A DNA stretch of 64,000 nucleotides from Pyrus communis (lineage: Eukaryota > Streptophyta > Magnoliopsida > Rosales > Rosaceae). The first letter of the stretch is position 1. Every line of letters starts with the position of its first letter. The notes under the pieces were generated by a model. It was not told the DNA's origin. It saw only the letters and a list, made by a program, of their open reading frames with translations, and did not search any database. Shown here in pieces: positions 1 through 11,486 of the stretch. The position numbers were made by a program, and so were the translations under genes. Location: assembly GCF_963583255.1 (NCBI RefSeq), contig NC_084819.1, positions 11,533,471 through 11,597,470 on the forward strand, read 5' to 3'.

Positions 1-1526
1 GGCGTAGTCCTTGTCACCCCATATGATTTGATACCCAAATAGGCAATCACTCGAGGCTTCAAAGCATCTAACAATGAAGCAGAGAACGAGACTATACTAG
101 CAGGCCTCTGAATGGTAAAAGACTTAGCGGTAAAAAAGCTCGCAATTCATTCTGATTCCCAGCTAATCATTAGCTAGCCTAGGCTTCGCCCTCGACCACC
201 AACTCAAACGCTCTATTTCAGTTGAGTATCTAGACGAGCTAAGCATAGAGGCGAAACCAGCAGTCGAGGTGTCACAGGTTAATACAACTCCAAACTAACA
301 AGATTTCATTGTAAACTACATGGTCAATGGCACATTCCCCATGGAAAGATTGGAGTCTAGGAAGCTTAAATTAAGGCAGCATGCTACTACATGTAGAATG
401 GCATTCTCATCCCAAAATCCTACACTAGACCACATCTCCGTTGCCTAGTACCTCCCGATGACTTGAAGGTTCTAAGCTAAATCCACAAAGGCGTTTGTGG
501 AAATCACTCCAAAGGTTGGTCTTTAGCACAGAAGGCTCTTAACGCCAGGCTACTGCTGGCCTACCATACATCGAGATGCTAAGGAGTCAGTACAAAAGTA
601 CGACCATTGCCAACGCTACAAGATGGTACCAACACTGCCTGCCAGCGAGCTACACCCATAGATGAATCCTTGGTCGTTCATGCAATGGACAATCGACCTA
701 ATAGGACCTATGTCGTCTGCTACTGGGGGCAGAGGCATGATGATCGTGGCAATCGACTACTTTACCAAATGGGTAGAAGCATAGCCCAAGACGACCATGA
801 TTCAGACGGACATATAGCACTTCATATGGAAGAACATCATTTGCCGATTGGCATCCTTCAATCCAACTTCACTGACAACGATCCATAATTCATAGGCAAA
901 GATGTGGCTAAGTTCTTCTAAAAGTATGATATCAAGCCACACATGTCCACGTTGAGATATCATCAAGGCAATAAGTGGGCCGAAGCATCCAACAAGATGA
1001 TCCTCGATTGCCTCAAGAAATCCCTCACCAAGAAGAAGGGAAAATGGCCAGACAAACTCCCCGGATCTCTATGGGCATATCGCACCACCAAAAGATGAAC
1101 AACTGGTGAGACTCATTTCTCTTTGGCATTTGGCTCAGAAGTAATCATTTATCCCAATGTCATCAAGCCAAGTATCATCGCTCTACTACCAAGCATTGAG
1201 CATAACAGTAAGGAAATGGCCACAAACTTAGATCTGGCAGAGGAGAAGTGTAGGCAGACAATCACCAGCATCGCGGCCTACCAGTAGCAGCTCATCTCCA
1301 GCTACAACAAAAAGGCCAAGATTAGGCAATTCCAGCCTGAAGATCTAGTCCTAAGAAAAGCCTTCGTCACTACCTGCAGAGAAGGCTCCAAAAAGATGGA
1401 TCCCATCTGGGAAGTTCCATACAAGATCAGTAGAGTAGGCGGCAAGAGTAATTACACCCTCGCCACCATGACAAAAAGATCGAAAAGCAGTAGAGCGCCT
1501 ACAATCTGAGGAAGTACCATGTGTGA
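1..1526 (+). pseudogene. Ty3/gypsy (Tat-type) pol remnant: RNase H and integrase
   Basis: This is the 3' part of a retrotransposon polyprotein that enters from the left edge. About 130-300 reads as the end of a plant Ty3/gypsy RNase H (an IHSDSQLI-like stretch). About 540-630 reads as an integrase HHCC finger ending in a DHCQRYK-like segment. The integrase core follows: the first Asp lies in WTIDLIGP near 695, the second in FTDNDP near 870, and the Glu in KWAEASNK near 980. The reading ends in YNLRKYHV followed by TGA at 1524-1526. In-frame stops (for example TAA at 886-888) show that it is dead. The AEASNK motif and the ending resemble the Tat/Ogre group; that assignment comes from family knowledge and was not tested. 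The element starts outside the window. Confidence 0.8.
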
Positions 1527-2660
1527 CCTCCCACTACATCAAAGTTCGAAGACTCAAGCAGCTCGACAGGCATCACTTCATAAGTCGAGGATTATCCTAT
1601 TGTTATACAGTTCCTACCTTACAGCTAAGTTTTCGTTCATTTCACTCGTTTTTCAATGAGGAATTCAAAAGTAATCATAACTTGGCTCAGCTGCATGCTT
1701 GCAACAACTGATCATTCCTGGACTTCAAAAGAAAACTGCACCCTTCTTAGGGACTCATCGCAGGAATTACGCCCCCCCGAGGGGCCAACCATACTCTCTA
1801 GTGCAAGAGGGTAAACCAATTCCCCGACACCCACATGGACCAGCTCTCCAAGAAGGGATGATAAACTTTACACTCTGAATATCCAGACATAGATGAGCCT
1901 GGCTGCCCTAGTATAATTAGATGCACGATTTCTTACGCCGGGATTCCTAGAAGTAGCCACAATGATCTTTTTTAAAGCTTAGCTAATTGAAGGATTTTGG
2001 GTCTCTTGGCCTAATCCGCGGGAAACCAGGCCCTAAAGACGAAGGGGGAACATTATGCGGTACGCCCTATAAACGGTTGCCTTAGAACCCTAAAGCTGCT
2101 ACCAAGTGCACTAAGGTAGCCTATGGTCTACGGAAGACTGCCTACGGCTCGCCCTTCGAGTAGTAAAACCACGCTAGACTTATACATCTGCACATTCTTG
2201 TGAAACATTAAACAAGCTAGCGTGCATATACGAAGCTTTATCCACTGCCGACATGCTACGTAATTGATAAGCTTCACCTTTGCCAAGTGCAGAACAACTT
2301 ACACCAAGTCCTAAAATGTTGTGATACTTGCTACGCAACTTACGGAATTGGAAAAAGCCAAGGTTAACAACCTAGTGGTTACACGGACTTATCTGTTTTT
2401 GCAAGTAAGGCATTAGGCTGCCAACCCTATGGCTAACAACTTTGCAAAGTTCTACACCAACAACTATGGCTGCATAGGCTACTCGGGCTTGTCCGCTTAT
2501 AGAAAAGTAGCACACCTACCACTAGTCTATAAAGTCTAAAGGTTAAGGCATGAACAAAAGAAACAACGATGAAGAAAAACGAATTAAGCATGTTTATAAA
2601 CAACTAGCAAAGGTCGAAGGAGTTCAAGAAAAACAAGAGCTACAAGGAAAAACAAAGAAA
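1527..2660. other. Non-coding spacer downstream of Tat-type pol
   Basis: Between the end of pol and the antisense ORF lies about 1.1 kb without a credible ORF. It holds a purine-rich run (gaaggggga, near 2041) and many short direct echoes of TACGC/CTACG type. Long untranslated spacers between pol and the 3' LTR are usual in Tat-type elements. I see no host gene here. Confidence 0.5.
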
Positions 2661-4330
2661 ATCCTAAAGGCTACCTAAAAGACTACACTTCAGTAGCTTG
2701 GACATCCCACGACTACTCGGTCGCCACACTTTCAGCAGCTGCGACGCTCTTAGTAGCGGTATCATCCAGCGCTTCACCCCCGGCTGCCCTAGCCTCGGCA
2801 TCAACTTCTTCAACTACTTCACCAATGGAAGCCTCAAAAGTGAAAGAAAGCAAGTCTTCTGGCGAAATAGAAAAGGTCTCAAAACCTCAAGCCCATCATT
2901 CTCACCTTTTAGCTTTTCATTCTCCTCGAGTAGACCAACACGGACGCGTTGCAACTCATCCACTACCTTTTTCAGACTTTCTTTGATCTTCAATACACCT
3001 TAAAGTTCCAACACTTGTGGTTCAAGCCTATCGACGATTTTCTTGAAGTGGGTCACTTGATTATAAGCAGCAATCAACTCTTCATCCTTTGCATAAGTAG
3101 CGAAACGAAGCTCAGAAACTGTAAACTCAAGATCTTGAATATGAGGTATGTAACATCCAATCTCCTTCTCTGTACTTTCATACTTAACTTGGATTGCGTC
3201 AAGCCTAGTCTTCAAATCAAATGATCTCTTGGTGAGCGGTCTCAAGTTACAGAGAAGTGGGGGCAAAAATATTAAACCCCTTCAAAGCAACAAGCTTAAA
3301 ATCCAACCTCCTGATCCCCTCGGCAGAAATATTAGACCCCTTCAAAGCAACGAGCTCAGAATCCAACCTCTTGATCCCTTCGGCCAAGGAATAAGTTTCA
3401 GCTACCATAGCCTTCGCCACCTCCTTGGCAGCCTTGCTATATCTACATCATAGCAAGCAGAACAGTCATTCTATATAGGGTTGTATGCTTCGCAAAGGAA
3501 CTTGGGCTAATAAACTTTTCTAACGCCATCAACAAACTTGGCACAAGTTTCCATGCCTTCAAGCAGATTTGGTTTTAAGAGCACACAGATCTCGGTAACC
3601 TCCCCAGAAGCAGGCTTAGTGGATTTCTCATAGCTACCCATACGAGTAGTCTCCTTCTTCCTAACAGGCGAATCAATCTCAGCAGCGGAGGGAGTGGGCC
3701 TTGGCACCACTTTAGAAGCAAAGTCTACCTTATCGTTTTTCATAATAGCAAGCATTTCCGAATGAGAATCGGACTTAGCTTCCAACGAACGTCTTGGCAC
3801 AGAATTCGGCATTGGGGGCATGACAAGACCTTTACACTGAGCAATACTATCAGCAATCGAATTAACCATTCTCGACATAGCAGGCTCCACAGGCTTAGAT
3901 CTAGCAACCTCATTTTTCTTCCCATTGGAAGAAGTCATGTCAATCACAGCCTTTCAACAACAAGTGGACCCTCACAAGTAACAAAAGAAGTCTTCAGTTT
4001 TTTCTTAACCAGCATCTCTTGAGTAGACGGGGAAGATCTCTTTTTTCCACTTTCATTCACAGTAGGCTCCACGATAGCGATCAGACAAGCCAAGGTATCT
4101 GCCTTGATCCTCTTTACCTTTTCTCTTTGGAGCAACCCACATTTCATCCAGCGAAGAAAACTAAGCAACCAACGCTATTCACAGTACTCAGCAGGGGAAC
4201 TCAACCCATACTGGTTTTTTCCTCATTTTTTTTCTCTCAGACTAGCAAGCAGGAGGCCTACATGCCCAACATTCCAACAGCCTATGAGGCCCGCGAGCTC
4301 CTTATCTCTCTCAATCGCCGGCCTGGTCCC
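2660..4330 (-). pseudogene. Antisense additional ORF (aORF) of the Tat-type element, decayed
   Basis: A series of minus-strand reading frames runs opposite to pol. The longest open piece (3507-3947) encodes a 146-residue Ser/Lys-rich segment beginning MIDMTSSNGKKNEVARS, and 3000-3266 encodes a charged, coiled-coil-like piece. Near 2700-2860 the frame becomes acidic (a GEVVEEVDAEARA-like tail). Stops and frameshifts separate the pieces. No catalytic domain is recognised. Plant Tat-lineage retrotransposons are known to carry extra ORFs between pol and the 3' LTR, sometimes antisense; position and orientation fit that here. The function of such ORFs is unknown. An unrelated captured host fragment cannot be excluded. 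Confidence 0.5.
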
Positions 4331-4931
4331 CGTTAGGTCTAAGAGCCCAAAAGACATAACCCATGCTGCTCGCCTAGCATTGTGCCCCAGTGCCTCAATC
4401 TGCAGCCCCAGCCGCGCAAGTTGGCTTTAGCCAAATCGAGCAGCCCAAGTAGTGGTCCTTGCCACAACACCTCCTCGGCCCATGCCAAGCCGACTTCTAG
4501 CCCTTGCCAGCCGACATGCCGCACCACCCCAACGGTTGCCCCGTGACAGCACTATCCAAGAAGAAGACAAGGAAAATTAATTTTTTCTTACCTCGGTGCG
4601 GCGCGGAGAAGATAAAGAAAGCAACGAATGACGATCCTTTGCACATGCAAGATGTAAAAGATTGCTAGAGGAGGGGAAACAAATATCCTCTAAGCTCTCT
4701 CTCTCTTGTAGGGTAGGATAAATCACTCTCCAAAATTGATTTAATAACCCACTTAAAGTGGACTTAAATAGGCTTTGAGAGAAATTTATTTTCCTTTCCT
4801 AGAAGGATGAAATTTCCTATTAAAGATGGAATCAACATCAAAATAGGAAACAATCCTACGTTTCCTAAAGCAAGAATATCTCTACACCTGCTGCCATTTC
4901 CTACGAGCAGCCCAACAGGTGTGGGGGCATT

Positions 4932-5525
4932 TGTGGAGCCAAAAATAATCAAGGGGTGACATGTGGATTTTTGGGTGTAAAATGACAAAATTACCCTTGA
5001 GGATCACCAGAATTCTTACGCACGAGCAGTGGACAAACATCCCACAATCAAGTCAAAAATGCCCAAATAGGTATTTATTTTTAAACCTATTTCATCCATC
5101 CTCATCAAATCCTCACCACAAGGTAACCCCCAAAACATTTCTTTTAAATTATGTTAATTGGCTAATTAATGGATTTATTACCTAATTAATCTATTAATGG
5201 CCAATAAAACCACCAATTACACCCAAAAACACCACAAAGGGCCGGCCACCTTCTCCCCCAAGGCAGCCGGCCATGCCCTATATATACTACCTCGTTTTCT
5301 CTAAAAACCTAGGTCTTGACTCCTCCTAAACACTCAAAAATTCCTTAAACAATTTTCTCTCAAAATTCTAACTTTGGCATCGGAGGTTCTTTGACCAAAG
5401 CCCCCCCCCCCCCAAAAAAAAAAATCATCGTGGGCACGTGAGGTTCTTGGTCTTGACCAAAGGTGTTATTTGTTTTGTAGGTACAATTTTATCCAAGATC
5501 AAGGAGAAAGAAATTTGCATCCACA
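4932..5525 (+). repeat. Probable 3' LTR of the Tat-type element
   Basis: A purine/G-rich tract (ggtgtgggggcatt, 4918-4931) looks like a polypurine tract and is followed by TGTGGAGCC, a plausible LTR start. Inside is a TATA-like ctatatata at about 5278-5287. The end is uncertain; TTTGCATCCACA at about 5514-5525 gives a CA terminus. The 5' LTR and the target-site duplication are outside the window, so the limits are inferred. Confidence 0.45.
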
Positions 5526-6240
5526 TCTATTTTCTTTATAATATCTCAATCTTTAGTTTATCATGGAAGCTTAACCAATGGCTACTATCATAGTTTCTAG
5601 CAAAGTGGAAGTGGGTGCTTCAGACAGTTTTTGTATTGAGCTTGTTGACTTGAATTGAACGCAATTCAGACAAGTATTGTCTTTGCAGACCTTGTCAACC
5701 ACAACTAACAGGTATTTATTGTCCCCCAACTATAACTAACATAAAGAGAAGATTAGCATATATGTCCAAAATGCCAACAATACGACCAAACAAACGCAAG
5801 CTTGTGAGCATTTTTATGAAGAATTCCACTATCGAATGGCGTGTTTTCGAGCAGAGAATTCGAAAGGCAGTTAGACAAACTAAACATATCCAACCAAGGC
5901 CTAAGGCGAGGAGTATATATAGATATCCACGGTGCGACGAGTGTACGTGCAACATGACAATAACCTCCTGACTATTGTTTCCTAGAGTTGTGTCATGCTT
6001 TTCCTGACAACTTGCGGCATTCGGATATCTGACTAGTCCTGAAGAGTACGTATAATCCTCCCTTTAATCTGACCGGCCAGGACAAACAACCGGAGGTGGC
6101 CCTGCATGAGCGCTCCCCTTGTTGCTGATTCAATTGTAATATGTAAAATTCATCATGATCTGTATTCTAACCATTGATCCAATCATAATTTTATTCATTC
6201 AAATTCCATTTATCAGAGTTGTGACAGCTAAAACTTCTCA
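5526..6240. other. Intergenic sequence between Tat-type LTR and subtilase fragment
   Basis: No convincing gene. It contains a 22-bp sequence (5605-5626) repeated exactly at 6668-6689 in the subtilase fragment, which suggests that a piece of the same ancestral gene region was duplicated or left behind here. Confidence 0.4.
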
Positions 6241-6705
6241 TCATTTCGATATCGAAACAGGAAAAACCGATAAGGGTATCCTGACAATATGATTTAAACT
6301 TCCAGTAAGAACAATTTCACCAAATGTAAAATCATCCATCGCTTGCGTCACTTTAACTTGTATATGCAGTTCTTGGATGCCTTCTGGAGCAATCCTAAAC
6401 CAAGTTGGACACAGATCTACTATTGTCCCATTAGGTGACACCGCAGAGCAAACATAAGTCTCTGACTTGCTCCCCACGTTATTGAAAATCCGTCGGACGA
6501 TTTGAGACCCCCTCAATGCCGATAATGTTATCGAAGGGAGGTTCAAATTGGCCGGATGGTCAAGTGTGTTATTGCACTGTTCACCAGTTGCATTTCTAAC
6601 TGCAGCTGGACTGATTTCAGGCAATGAGCACAAGAAGCTGATGTAATCTTCATATCCGGAAGTGGAAGTGGAAGTGGGTGCTTCAGACAATTGCACGCAA
6701 AGCAA
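6241..6705 (-). pseudogene. 3'-terminal fragment of a subtilisin-like serine protease (SBT2-type)
   Basis: The open frame (154 codons) matches the C-terminal end of plant subtilases. It starts near GYEDYISFLC, the last part of the catalytic region, and continues into the fibronectin-III-like domain with HPANLNLPSIT, a YVCSAVSPNG segment, and FGEIVLTGSLNHIVRIPL just before the stop. These features fit the plant SBT2 subfamily. Subtilases are secreted serine proteases with an Asp-His-Ser triad; none of the triad is present, because everything upstream of the final exon-sized piece is missing. Upstream (6706-6960) the sequence no longer resembles a protease. It is therefore most likely a truncated gene relic, although the remaining frame is undamaged. 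Confidence 0.75.
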
Positions 6706-7100
6706 TTGTCATTCCAGCCATCGCCATCTCACATGGCAGTGTGGAGCTATCAAGATATTGAAGTGGGGGATGATTCTGATCGAGTTGTTTCCACATGTCG
6801 ACCACGACGTTTGCCATCTCATTCTAAATATCCAAATAGTTGGCAAGGTCCATCACCATCTCCATCATACCATCAAAATTACCATCACTTCTCTTCCCCC
6901 ACAAATCATCCTTCAATTGTGAGTTTGACTCTTTTGAACTTGCAATAAATGGAATTCATATAAGACATGAGAGTGCAGATGGAGTAACTCAATCGTGAGA
7001 TTTTGGAGCTACGAGAATAACTAAGAGTCTAAGAGCTGTGTAGACAGGCAAATGGTAATGCAGCATTTCATGAAGCAAAGGTTCATTCAGGTTCGTGTTG
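6706..7100 (+). pseudogene. Possible transposase tail remnant (coiled-coil, unassigned)
   Basis: On the plus strand the sequence at about 6985-7090 reads as a Glu/Leu/Arg-rich helix interrupted by three stops (LNREILELRE is the clearest piece), preceded by a Ser/Pro/His-rich stretch at 6840-6920. This combination resembles the C-terminal tails of some plant transposon proteins, but no diagnostic motif is visible. It could be simple debris. Confidence 0.2.
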
Positions 7101-7629
7101 TACTTCTTATTCGTTTCACATAATTTAGGGCCTCAGATCAACATGAGCATATATTGTGTATTTTTTTGTAAGTGATTCATAGTAGTTGTTAAATATTGTG
7201 GTAGTTGAAAATCTTTACTTCTGTGATTGTGATATGATTACTGTATATTTACTTTATTTAATTACAAACAAGTGTGATGGAAATTTAAAGTTTAATTTAT
7301 GCATGTTCCTCCCACTATCAATCTGTTGCTTGGAGTTTACATTTTTTGTACATGATACCAAAAATAAATAGGAAAAGCAAAAGAAATTGTTAACTATGTT
7401 TTTTTCTTCAGATCAGGGAATGCTTTTCTCATGCTGAGATTGTAAGCCAATCAATAAGCAAGTGAAACATATAATTTCTATATCACATGTGAAAAGTTGG
7501 GACATAGAAAACACGATATTTTTTATATATTATAACTACATGGATGTACATAAGATAAATTTTATGTACTATTTGTTCTTTATAGAACATAGGGATGTAA
7601 ATAGATTTTGATATGGATGTAAATAAATT

Positions 7630-7850
7630 TTTACAAGTCCCACACATTTAACGAAATCTTAAAACCCTCGCCATCGCCCGAGTTCTTTTGCTTGTGGATT
7701 TCCAAGGGGGTAATTAGGCCTCGGTTATTTGGAGCCCATGCTCTTTGGAGGACCACTTTAGCCCTTGGTACAACCCAGGCTTGTGGTGGAGCTTGCAATG
7801 TTTTACGTTTTAAATACAATCAAATCTTCGTCAAAAAAAAGAAAAAAAAA
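7630..7850 (+). repeat. Possible LINE 3' end with A-rich tail
   Basis: A short block reads into ttcgtcaaaaaaaagaaaaaaaaac at about 7826-7851. The region before it (a cctcggttatttggagcc-like segment, then taaatacaatcaaatcttcg) resembles the end of plant non-LTR retrotransposons. No target-site duplication was found, so this is tentative. Confidence 0.3.
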
Positions 7851-8221
7851 CAATCTAATTACTCAGCAATATGTCTAGTCTTATTAATTTTTGCTTATAA
7901 TTTTGAGGTTTTAGGTTCAAATCGACGAGTTTAATACCATTTTTTTTTTATATAGTTGATCTATTGTGTAACTTAGATCAAATTTCTCACCACTAAATAT
8001 AAATATATCATTGTATATTAATTAAAAGACAATTAAGCGTTAAAACCATTAATTGGTTGACCAACCAACAAACGATACATAGGAGTTGCTTCTAAAAATT
8101 CTTAACCCCTAGCCCCTCTCCTCTAAAATAACAAAAATGCTATTCATACCACATGATGTGTGGGACGAGATTGTAACAGCCACATCAAATTAGTGTTTTA
8201 TCTCATTTAGTGTTGATTTTT

Positions 8222-9064
8222 ATCTCATTGGATGCCCTTTTTTTTTTTTTTTTTTTTTTTTGATCAAAGGGTACTTCATTAGCAAAACAAGCATATTACA
8301 AAACTAGAGATTCAAGTACAATATCCACATAAACAAAAATATGGACCTCAAAAGTAACCCAAAGCCCAAAACAAAGTTGGGCCCACAACAACAAAAAAAA
8401 CATATCGATGCCATAGTAGCACACCCCGACAATCTCGAACCGCTACCACCTACTATTACCAAGAACCATCACCTCAGATGTGGAAAGAAGACGGATTCCA
8501 ACTTCCAAACGATAGCATCTCATCAAACAACTAACAAGACCACCAAAGCAAAGAAGCCTGTGGGATTACCACAAGCAACACTGCCAGAAAAGGCAGATAT
8601 AGAGAAGGAGGTGGTGTGGCCACCCGAGCTGGTGTGAACACCAGAACTCTACACACCTTCTCAGTTGGTGACCGCAACAGTTCGTGGTCAAAATTGGTTA
8701 TAAGTCTGAATAGAGATGGAATCGGTGGAATCTGGAAGAAAGACATGTGGGCATATGGATGAAAGGATCTGAGAGTTCGATGACTGGATCTGAGTGGATG
8801 GAGAGATTAGTGATAGCCAGTGGTGAAAAGGCAGTGGAATACGCTGGAAGAAAAGAAAGGGAAATAAACAAAAAGGAAAGGAAAGAAAAAATGTTGCAAA
8901 GGGAAAGAAGAAAAGGTTGCCACCGACCCTAATTGGAATTAGAATTGGCGGCAAAGGAAAATTCTAGGGTTTGTTGTTACTCTTACTCACAGAGAGAAAC
9001 TCTCACTTTCAGAGAGAAAGGCTCCCACTCACAGTGAGAAGGTAAATGTAATCTCATTGGATGC
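8222..9064 (-). mobile_element. Short non-LTR retroelement insertion with 14-bp TSD
   Basis: The 14-mer atctcattggatgc occurs at 8222-8235 and again at 9051-9064. Directly inside the left copy is a long poly-T (8238-8261), so on the minus strand the insert (8236-9050, 815 bp) ends in poly-A. A perfect duplication of this length plus a poly-A tail is the signature of target-primed reverse transcription (LINE, SINE or processed RNA). The minus-strand 5' end contains tctctctgaaagtgagag-like repeats (9000-9045). No endonuclease or reverse transcriptase domain is visible, so this is a non-autonomous or internally deleted LINE derivative, or a processed transcript. The well-kept duplication suggests a fairly recent insertion. 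Confidence 0.75.
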
Positions 9065-9702
9065 TAATTCAGTACATTTTACATCATTTGGTATAAAATG
9101 CGGTGATCATAACTGTCACGCTTGTGTCTAGGCTTATTTTTCAGTGTAACGGGCACACGAAATGGTACACCACGTTTCATTATACAAATGATGCAAAATT
9201 GCATTATTTTTCCGCCCTAAATGCGATGCTTCATGGCATTTGGTTCATAGGTGTGTGTGAAAAGTGGAAATTTGGAGCGAGAATTGTCGCTGTTTGCAGA
9301 AATGAAGAAATATCAGATACACTCAAATTTCGTGAGTACCAAGAACAAATGGTTCTAATTTCCAATCATATGTGCCATAAGGACGGAACTGCTCCAAGAT
9401 GTATGAAAACATAATCGCCAGCCATTTTTTCGCTTTCGTTTATATAAGATACAAGAAATTCCAAACATGTCTGGACACGATTTTGCGAATAATTTTAATG
9501 ACAAAGAAAACAAAATGATCACGAGTCCAATACAATTCTGAGGGCTCGTAGCAGATACCTTTCTGTGAGCGAAATACAACAATGCCTGGCTATATATCGG
9601 GACATGAGGAATGCGGGGTATACCAACACATATTTTGGTTGTCATGAACAAGTACATTTTTCTTTTTATGCATTTATTTCGCAGTTACAAATCTAACGAT
9701 CA
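9065..9702. other. Unassigned region with one small open frame
   Basis: An open frame of 103 codons at 9103-9414 (plus) has no recognisable motif, signal peptide or membrane segment. I see no promoter or RNA gene. It may contain more of the decayed gene described at 9703-9960. Confidence 0.3.
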
Positions 9703-9960
9703 TCACTCGAGCAACTGGTTGAGGAGTGGTGCGAAGGAGTTATACAAGACAGCTATGCCAAACAAGGAGAGTTCAGTTCCCACGACAAAACTGACATAGT
9801 GAGATCTGGAAGACCTGTAGCACTAGAAAGGCTAAAGGTAACCAGAGGATCGCTGCTACAGCGGCTGTGGAAAAGAAGTGCCCCAAGAAATAGGTTTGCA
9901 CGTTCATAAGGAACGACAGATTCAATGATGATGAGGAACAACAATTCAACGTAAAACTAG
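9703..9960 (-). pseudogene. Frame-shifted C-terminal remnant of a multi-pass membrane protein
   Basis: Three minus-strand frames must be read in turn to obtain protein-like sequence. First comes a hydrophobic stretch with ESVVPYERANLFLGALLF (around 9880-9945). In a second frame STAAVAAILWLPLAFLVLQ (around 9825-9880) looks like a membrane helix. In a third, VVGTELSLFGIAVLYNSF (around 9730-9785) ends in NQLLE followed by TGA at 9703-9705. Introns cannot explain the shifts because the spacing is too small. It looks like the last part of an integral membrane protein that has picked up frameshifts. I do not recognise the family. Confidence 0.35.
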
Positions 9961-10220
9961 TTTCGCCAAAGGAAGAAGTTTATAAAATTACAATCCCACA
10001 TTAGGAACACATTTCTTTGATTATATACACACAGAGATGCAACATCAACAGGGAAATAAGAAAAATGAATTTATCATTCATGTGGAAACAAAGTTACAAA
10101 ATCATTCTTCATTCATTTCATTCCGTTTCCTTTCAACTTAACAATTCCAAGGATATTACACCACGACAAACTAATCTCAAAGTAAATTCATGACTTACCA
10201 TAAAACATCAAGCCTGAGGC

Positions 10221-11486
10221 TCATATCCAATCCTGCTCCTGCAGTTTTAGCGGCAAATAAACCTGAGTCAAATATTGGAAGCCGAATGCGCTCAGAGCCT
10301 GAATTTCTGCTTTCTGCTTGGTCTTCACCATAAGAGTCAGCTCCTCAACCCATTTTGGATTCTTCTTCACAAAATCTTCCTCCAACATTTCTTTCCCTGT
10401 TTTGATATCCTGATCTGTCATCGTCAACCTACACTGCTCTGGAATTTTGTACTTGTCCAAATCACTCGGCCGTATCCCCAACCATTTGATATCCGGTGTG
10501 GTCAAATTCGCACTGTCATATGACATGTTCTTCGACCCACAACCATAAACGGATAAAATCTTCAGGCCATATGGATCACTGTCCACAAGGGCGAGCACCG
10601 GTAGCTTCAATTCAAGCTTCAATTTCCTCAAAAAGAGCCTGGTGGCTACATCCGGTTGCCCCTTCGCAGTCAGAATAATACACGGAAACCTATTGTAAAA
10701 CCGATCCTCAGACAATCGAATAAAAGCCGCATCCTTCTCAACCAGCAATATGAACAATGCATCACTCTGCACATCACCGACTTTGTGGATATTGGGCGGA
10801 ATGGCTTTTCCGCCCATTCCCATTTTGGTGCAATCAATCATATCGCCATTGTCGCTGAATATAAGCCTCCCCACAACTACACCTTTCTCGGAGGCAATCA
10901 CATTGAGACTAGAGCGCGTACAGCCAACCATACAGGCCGCATCATCGAGGACCGAATCGGACTGATTCTGGTCCTGAAAGAGTTTGACATCGGTGTAGAA
11001 AAGGTCACGCTTGGTGACGTGGATGTCCTTGAGGCAGAGCTGGTGAATCAGCTGCAGAACACGAGCTGTGATGGTGGCCTTGCGGACGGTGGAGACGTTG
11101 GCGTACGGGCGAAGGGAAGTCTTGTCCTTCAACACGATGCGGTCGAGCTCCGGGATGTACAGCTGGTTGGCGGCGGCGCGTGAGGGGACCTGGAATGTGA
11201 AACCGTCGCCGTCGAGGATGGATTTGATGACCTTGAGCATTTGGAGTTCGATCTCGTACTGTACAGACTCGTGGTCCAGCTCGCGGACCTCTCGGCAGGT
11301 GGAGGAGATGGGGAGGTCGGCGAGGGTTAGGGATTTGGAGGAGGAGGCGGCGGCGGTGGTGGAGCGGAGGTTCTCGAGGGTTTTGTTGATGATTGTGTCT
11401 TTCTTGGGGACCTTCTTGTTGGGATGGTGGGTTTCGTCGTCGGAGCTCGGGTCGGGTCGACGGCGTTTCCCTTTCTTGTCCGCCAT
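10221..11486 (-). CDS. TOP6A: DNA topoisomerase VI subunit A (SPO11-3 / RHL2 / BIN5 type)
   Basis: The open frame encodes 421 residues without introns and is close to the usual length of plant TOP6A. With subunit B it forms topoisomerase VI, a nuclear type IIB enzyme that passes one duplex through another; in Arabidopsis it is needed for endoreduplication and cell expansion. Visible features: a basic N-terminus (KKGKRRR, residues 4-10), the winged-helix/CAP region with catalytic Tyr164 in KRDLFYTDV, and a Toprim domain with metal-binding Glu250 (LLVEKDAA) and the Asp302/Asp304 pair (ALVDSDPYG). The conserved C-terminal block ends in LKLQEQDWI. Conservation of the whole chain separates it from the meiotic SPO11-1/-2 proteins. 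No stop or frameshift is seen. The start at 11486 is the first Met of the frame. The neighbours are unrelated transposon remains. Confidence 0.96.
   Translation of the reverse strand: MADKKGKRRRPDPSSDDETHHPNKKVPKKDTIINKTLENLRSTTAAASSSKSLTLADLPISSTCREVRELDHESVQYEIELQMLKVIKSILDGDGFTFQVPSRAAANQLYIPELDRIVLKDKTSLRPYANVSTVRKATITARVLQLIHQLCLKDIHVTKRDLFYTDVKLFQDQNQSDSVLDDAACMVGCTRSSLNVIASEKGVVVGRLIFSDNGDMIDCTKMGMGGKAIPPNIHKVGDVQSDALFILLVEKDAAFIRLSEDRFYNRFPCIILTAKGQPDVATRLFLRKLKLELKLPVLALVDSDPYGLKILSVYGCGSKNMSYDSANLTTPDIKWLGIRPSDLDKYKIPEQCRLTMTDQDIKTGKEMLEEDFVKKNPKWVEELTLMVKTKQKAEIQALSAFGFQYLTQVYLPLKLQEQDWI

Noticed and set aside
607..888. 93-codon plus frame as a host gene
   Set aside because: It lies across the integrase remnant and a different frame gives the recognisable integrase motifs.
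8747..8932. Lys/Glu-rich plus frame (61 codons) as a coding gene
   Set aside because: It lies within the LINE-like insertion on the strand opposite to its RNA sense and arises from purine-rich sequence.
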